A stretch of 64,000 bases of DNA, from contig NC_092574.1 of assembly GCF_037975245.1 (NCBI RefSeq), positions 16,719,213-16,783,212 of the forward strand, read 5' to 3'. The first letter of the stretch is position 1. The number at the start of each line of letters is the position of its first letter. The stretch is from Apostichopus japonicus (lineage: Eukaryota > Echinodermata > Holothuroidea > Aspidochirotida > Stichopodidae). The position numbers were made by a program, and so were the translations under genes. Shown here one piece after another: positions 54,901 to 61,900 of this stretch. Below the pieces are notes generated by a model. The model was given only the letters and a program-made list of their open reading frames with translations, did not search any database and was not told where the DNA came from.

Positions 54901-55935
54901 CACAAAGCCTTTGTAACTATTTGATTGATGACAATTTAACTAGTTGCTTTTATTGTTCAATAGTGAGTGTGGCAAATGAAAAAAAAGATGGGTGGAGGGG
55001 GGGGGAAGTCAGGAGAACTGACTACACCTTGTGTGGGAGATGGGAGAAGGGGGGTGGGTGAATTAGCTACACTTTTTTTTACTTGGTAGGTTTTAGCTTC
55101 TTGCTGGTGAATTGTCTTATTTTTCTATTTTTTGTACTGTTTTGATGCTGGTGGCCGCCTACAGGTGCATGCAATCGACAAGGATTACGGAAGAAACGCC
55201 CTCGTCAGTTACACCTTCTCTGAAGGCACCGGTCCAGAAGTAAAGGAATTATTTGACATCAACCGTCAAACAGGAGAGGTGTTCACTAAAAGAGACTTGA
55301 CTGAACAAGGTAGGTTAAAAATGTCCATACCTTGTTTCCATGCCTTGTTATACCTCATTTTCCTGAGGACTTTGTAGTTGAATTTTTGTTCTGGTACTGT
55401 ATATCATTTACCTGTATAAATGATTGTGATGAAGTGAGGGGGATGGAGGTGAGGGTGAGAGGGGAGGTGTGAGGTGGGGGTGGTGTTTGGATGAAAGGAT
55501 TCTTGTGGATCACCCTGGCATTAACACACATTTGCACAAAACTGTCAACTTGTGCTCTAACCTTCACCAAGTTGTTCATTACACTATGTGTTCTAGAAGT
55601 TATTGGCTATTTTTTGCATGAGTGTTTGGCTTCAACTAAACTAGTTTATAATATTTGCTGGTTCATTCAAGTGTTTGAATGTTTCTATGAATATTCATAT
55701 ATATATATATATATATAGAGTAGGTTGGCGTCTATCTTGGCGCAGAGTGCTCTATGTCCATTGGACAGAGCGGAATATATGTTGATACTAGATGAGACTA
55801 GTGGAACACTAGTAGTTGTAACTCGGAGTTTCACGCTTTGTAGCGATCTTCAGACAACTCTGTTGTCTGAAGATCGCTACAAAGCGTGAAACTCCGAGTT
55901 ACAACTACTAGTGTTCCACTAGTCTCATCTAGTAT

Positions 55936-55967
<32 letters not shown>

Positions 55968-58900
55968 TGATCATGCAGAGCCGGGACAACGTAGTTACTT
56001 GTAGATATTAAGTCGTGGGATAACGCTGACCTTTTGACAAGACATGGAAATAACTTCATTCAGGAAAGTTGCAAGGTTTAGTTGACAGCCCCCTCATCCT
56101 TGCTGCCAAATAGCTCCTGAAATTTTCATTGTAATTCACTTTTTGTGCATATTTCTCTCAGCAGCTTTCTTCGGCCAGTTCTTCCTGAAAGCTACTGACC
56201 ATGGCTCACCCGAAATGTACGAGTTTGTCCCTGTCGAGGTCACAATTCTTCACTCGCAGCAGACGGTGCCGTCTTTCGATTCGACCACAAACTTGCAGAG
56301 TCTGACCATCTCCGAAGACACTGAGGTCGGAACTGTTTTGACCAGATTCCACATCAATGGAAACGCTACTAGTTTCTTGTATACCCTGGTACCAGGTAAT
56401 ACTGCTCACACAAACAATCCGGTCAAGTTTAGCATCAGCCGGGAAGGGGAATTGTCCTTGACCAGTTCCTTGGATCATGAAATCACATCGTGGCTCAGTC
56501 TGACTGTCAAGGCGGTACCCATGTGGGATGACCCACCTGTGGTCGCTTTCCACCAGGTAGCGGTCACCATCTCCGACGTCAACGACAACCCCCCTGTATT
56601 CGAGGAACAGCACTATCGGGTCAAAATCGAGGAGAATTGCGTGATCGGGTCACAGGTCATCCAGGTGCAGGCATCCGACGCCGATACGGACGAGACGATC
56701 ATGTACGAGATTGTGGATGACGATGGTGGACGAGTGAAGGAGGCCTTCCAGATTCATCCTAACACGGGAGTGATTACCACCGTTGGACAGCTGGATAGGG
56801 AAACCATTGTCAGCTACACCATACGAGTACGGGCCACGGACGGTGCCGTAGGGGACGACATTAGGCATACCACCGTGACCCACGTGGAGGTCGGCATTGT
56901 AGACATCAACGACTCCCCTCCGCATTTTATGAGGGCGGTATACAATGCAGCCGTCCGAGAGGATGCGGAGACGGGTACCGTAGTCACCACGGTGGAGGCC
57001 CACGACGGTGACGTCGACCATAATGCCAATCTGACCTATTACATCATCAGCGGAGACCCCTGCGGTCACTTCCTCATGGACAGTCTGACCGGTGATATAG
57101 CAGTCACCAAGTTCTTAGACAGGGAGAGTCGAGATAGATTTGTGTTGAATGTCACAGCCTCTGACGGTGTCTTTACTCACAATACCAAAGTCATCATAGA
57201 GGTGGAGGATGTCAACACTCACGCACCCTCATTCCTCCAGGTAAGACAGCAACTACTTCTACCGGTAACAATGAATCCCTGTACTCCCATTGCCAGAAAT
57301 GGTCAAGGGTCATGCTATACCGCCTGGGCAACTGGAGGCACTCTCTTACTTTTACTCCCCTGTGATACAAGCTTCAACCGCATGATACGTTGTGTAAATT
57401 CTGTCTCACTCCCCTGTTACAAAGATCAGCTGATCATCCAGAGATGTGCATAAGCTGGTATTAATCCTCATAAGATCTGTTGCTACTTCAGTCAGTAGAC
57501 CCATTGCTACTACTGATATGACCATAAGTCTAGGCTTACCAACATTTAGATATGACATATGTGCAAACAGCTAATTTATTGTTTTGCTTATCTGTAACAT
57601 TTCATAATTTTTAACATGTTATTCTAAAAGTCACTAAAATAGATTATATTATCTTCTTCAAATTCATACCTCTTTGATCTTCATATTTTTGGGGACTTCT
57701 GCAGGTCAGTTATAAGAATGAGGTCATGGAGAACCAGGAAGAGGGTCTTGATATCCTGCAGGTCGAAGCAACTGACATCGATGTGGGCGAGAATGGTCTC
57801 ATCACATATTCGTTGCAGGGGGATGGGTCGGAAATGTTCCGTATCGACCCTCAGTCGGGTAGGTGGTAACAGTGTTCACACTGACATTTAATTGTTATGC
57901 TGTCTTCGTGAACATCTCCGAACGAGTTCTTCCATTCCAAGAACCGGATCGTAAAAGATCGTCTTCTTTTGATCAGCGCACATACATCATAGTAAAAAAA
58001 CATGGATAAACTGGTCAGCAGACATATATTTGAAAGCTAATAAAATGACATGCTTGATTATCAACTAATTAATATTCAAGGCATCCCATTCATCCACTGC
58101 TATCTCGCTCTCTCTCTCTCTTTTTGTCACCTAAAATGTCCTAACTACATTACTGTTTCTCCCTTTCAGGAATGCTTCAAACTTCTGTCCCTCTTGACTA
58201 CGAGTTGCAACGGTTTTATCATTTCGAGGTGATCGCGAGTGACGGAGGTGGTCTCAGAGACGCAGCTCTGCTGTCGATCAATGTGATGGACGAGAACGAC
58301 AACCCTCCCATGTTCACTCAGTCCACCTACAATGTCAGTGTCAGTGAGAATACCACCACCGGTTCCCTGTTGACGAGACTTCAAGCCGTGGATAGAGATT
58401 CAGGTATGGAAAGCCGACACAAACCTTACATGAACCTTACATGGACCTTACATGAACCTTAAAAGATTGTGGAGTATCACAGTCTGTCGTTCATTTTACT
58501 CACTCCCTTTATTCAATTTATGAAAACACCTTCCACCTTGATATGCAAATTAATGTACCAAAGTTTTGTGGGTCTCTAAATGTTGACATGTTTGCAAAGT
58601 AACATACTCTTCGAAGGCTCTGAAGATCACTTGTGCAACGAGTAACAATATCATGTTGTGGTCAAGTTTATATTTTTTGTGGCAAACACACAACCCGCTA
58701 CTACAATCTTCTTGTTTTCTCTAAGTTTTATAACATCAGGTTTTCTTTCGTCACAGGCGCCTACAGACAGTTCACGTTTTCGTTCGTCGACACCGAGGAA
58801 GACAGCTTCCTGATAGATCGCCAGTCCGGCATCGTCACGCTAAACGGAGTCCTCGATCGGGAAATACGCAGCGAGTACAACTTGACGGTGAAGGTCAGCG

Positions 58901-61900
58901 ACGTCTCTCAGACGGGCGGTCACTTCACCCTCGGGAACCTGATCATAGATGTCCTCGACGAGAACGACAACGAACCCATGTTTGAACACGACTTGTACAA
59001 CGCCACCATCGCAGAGAATGTGGAGGTTGGAACTGTGATCTTGACAGTGAGGGCGCTCTCTGCCGATGAAGGCCTTAACGCATTAGTGACTTACGCAATT
59101 GATAGCGGAAATGAACATGGCAAATTTGAAATCGATGGTACTACAGGTAAGGGCCTCAGGATCTGTTCAGTTTATATCGATTAGTCTTTTTTGTCAAATA
59201 GTGATAGCCTTTCTAGCCAATTTTCATTTCAAAAACCTACACAACACTATCATTATGCATTGTGGTCTCTTCCATTAGAGTACCAAATCAAAAGGGTAAA
59301 GTAGGTAGGTCCCAGTCAGGAGGAGGGGGAGGGGGGGAGTGGAGGTAGTGAGGAGGGCTTGCAGGAGATGTTGTGCGTGAAGGGTCGAATCACTATCATT
59401 TTGCCTGCTGTCTATCCCTAATGTGAAGGATTAATTGGACATCTGCTTGGAATTTTGAAGTGCAGCCCTGGTATAATGTTAATGAAATTAAAAGTCATCA
59501 AAGTGAAGCATCTTAAGACATAACTACATGGTTCATAACTACTTGCAAAATGCTGGAAGGTATCAATATAATATATTTGGTTTCTTCACATCTTGTTCTT
59601 GAACCAGGAGGAATAAGGGTCCGAGATGCTCTTGACTTTGAGAAGGAGCACGCCTACTACCTGACGGTGAAGGCTTCGGATGCTGGAGTGCGCCCTCTGT
59701 CTGACACGACGATGGTGAACATCCAAGTAACAGATGTGAACGACAACTCTCCAGTCTTTAGCCAAGACATCTACAACAGTGAGGTCATCGAGGCAGCCAG
59801 AGTTGGAGATAGTGTTGTTCAGGTGTGTAGTGGGTTCATACCTTGAGGGTATCAAGAGATGGTGAGGGGATGGGGGGGGGGGTTTGGTGTGAGGAATGGG
59901 AATGCATCAGAATTGAAACTAAAACTGAAGTCATTTATTACTTAAGGAAAAGCACTCTTTATATTTTGTTGTACCTTGATTAATCTGGGAACTTTCATTT
60001 GTGTTATTTGGCATGACAAGACCACCAAGATCAAAACAAACTAGACTTTATCACTTGGTATTAACAAACACTCACTTTCTCTGCTTTCTAGGTGATGGCC
60101 TCAGACATTGACAGTGGTCCCCTCGGTGATGTTTCCTATACCATCGTTCGCGGCGACCTGTTCAATCTCTTCACGATTGGTTCGAAAAATGGGCTGATCA
60201 GCTTGGCTGCTGAGCTTGACCGAGAACAGAGTTCCTCGTACTCCCTGGTGGTCAGAGCCAGCGACAGTGGGGAAGTGGCCCGCTCTCAGGAAGTCACCGT
60301 AAAGATATCTGTTGTAGATATCAACGACAATGCACCGAGATTCTCCAGCCACAATTACACCATCATCAGGAAGGTAAGCTCTCATCAGTAGACAGTGTTG
60401 AGAAGTAATTCCATCTGTTGTAGAGCCTGATTGTGGAATTAATTATGCACATATCGTGTAGTTTCTGGTAACGAGGACCTGAGGTTTCAGCATTATCATG
60501 ATCTTAATGAAAAGCACATATTTTATTCATGATTTATTGATCCTGTCAATTGAATTTCATCTGGGTAAAAATCCCAAAATCCTTCACTGATTCTGAAACT
60601 TTTAGATCCATGTATTTGTAGGAATTTCGTCGGAAAAGGGAAAAAATATAATATTTTCCTTTCCTTTTAATGTCAGGAGGATACACCGCTTCACACTCTG
60701 CTGATACAGTTCAACGTCACCGATGCAGATAGTCCAGGAAATGGACCACCTTTTACCTTCTCAATGGTGTCAGGTGATAGGTCAGGGTTCCACATCACCT
60801 ACGATGGCGCCCTGACAAACACCATCGCCTTCAACCGCAAAGTCAAAGAGACTTACTCCCTCACAGTCATGGCTACCGATAGCGGAAAGCCAGCTTTATC
60901 TTCGGAGGTGTCCGTTACCATTATCGTCGTGGAGACCAAGAATGCACCCGTCGTGTCTTCACCCCTTGTGGTCAACATCATTTCGTACCAGAATGCCTTC
61001 CCCGGTGGATTCATCGCTAGAGTTACTGCCAGTGACTCCGACCCATATGACGTCCTTGAATACTCGGTCGCCATGGACACAAGCCAAGCTTTCCAGATCG
61101 AACGAGAGAGTGGTAAGATCATCGCGGATCCCGACCTGGACGTTGGTTCGTACCCCCTCAATGTCAGCGTGAGTGACGGAGAATTCACCTCGTACGCCAG
61201 AGTAGATGTCGAGGTACAGGAGGTCACTCTAGACATGCTGGAGAATTCAGCCGTGATACGATTTACTGAACTGGCCTCCGAAAGGTTCATCACATTCGCA
61301 GAGATCTTCAAACACACCGTGGCCAACATCATACAGGATTCAGAGTCTGAGAACATTCACATTATCAGTATTCAGAGGTCGGAGGTCAACCCAGCCGACA
61401 CGGACGTATTGTTTGCCGTCCAATCGGATCACAACCACAGCTACTTGAAATCCAAGACTATAGTCGAACTGATAAACGGGAGCACGTCCAACCTGGAGGA
61501 GCGCATGCTGGTCGCTGTCAAGTCGGTATTCGGCGAGCCCTGTCTGACAGATGCCTGCCAAGCTGGTTTTCGATGTGAAGGGTCGTTCGTCTTGGATTAC
61601 TCAGAAGTGGTAACCATAGCAACAGAGGCTGTTAGCTTCGTGTCAGCAAGGCACCGTGGCCAACATGAATGTATCTGCAGTGATGATGGTGAGTTTAATC
61701 AGACCCTGGTTGTAAAGTAAGCATGCTATTTGCCATCACCTTTACTCCATTCGTGAATACTAGCATCAGATGGTCCAGTTTGCAATGTAGTGCCTCCTGA
61801 GTATATCCAAATAAAAACAAGGGCCAACCAGCTGCTTTAAAGTATCTAGAAGTAATCTGCAGTCTATGTGTATGTTAATAGACTTGGCTTGTAGAGTTGA

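Larger units (their letters stand above)
55775..55945. repeat. Perfect palindrome: 84-bp arms, 3-nt loop
   Basis: Arms 55775-55858 and 55862-55945 are exact reverse complements around TCT at 55859-55861; I checked every position. The arms end in ATATAT next to TA tracts. Each arm contains a hammerhead-ribozyme-like core. An 84-bp perfect stem is either a recent fold-back insertion or an assembly artefact of hairpin type. Confidence 0.95.
55310..56161 (+). other. Intron 13 (852 nt), phase 1, carrying an 84-bp-arm palindrome
   Basis: Contents: a G-rich patch (55435-55490), a TA run (55697-55717), a short hairpin with a 9-bp stem (about 55749-55771), a perfect palindrome (55775-55945) and a second TA run (55941-55967). 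The intron ends in a CAGCAG tandem acceptor. The palindrome would form a long double-stranded stem in the pre-mRNA. Confidence 0.9.

Noticed and set aside
57241-57453. Open reading continuing past the exon 14 donor
   Set aside because: Cadherin motifs stop exactly at the GTAAGA donor, and exon 15 continues the repeat in frame.
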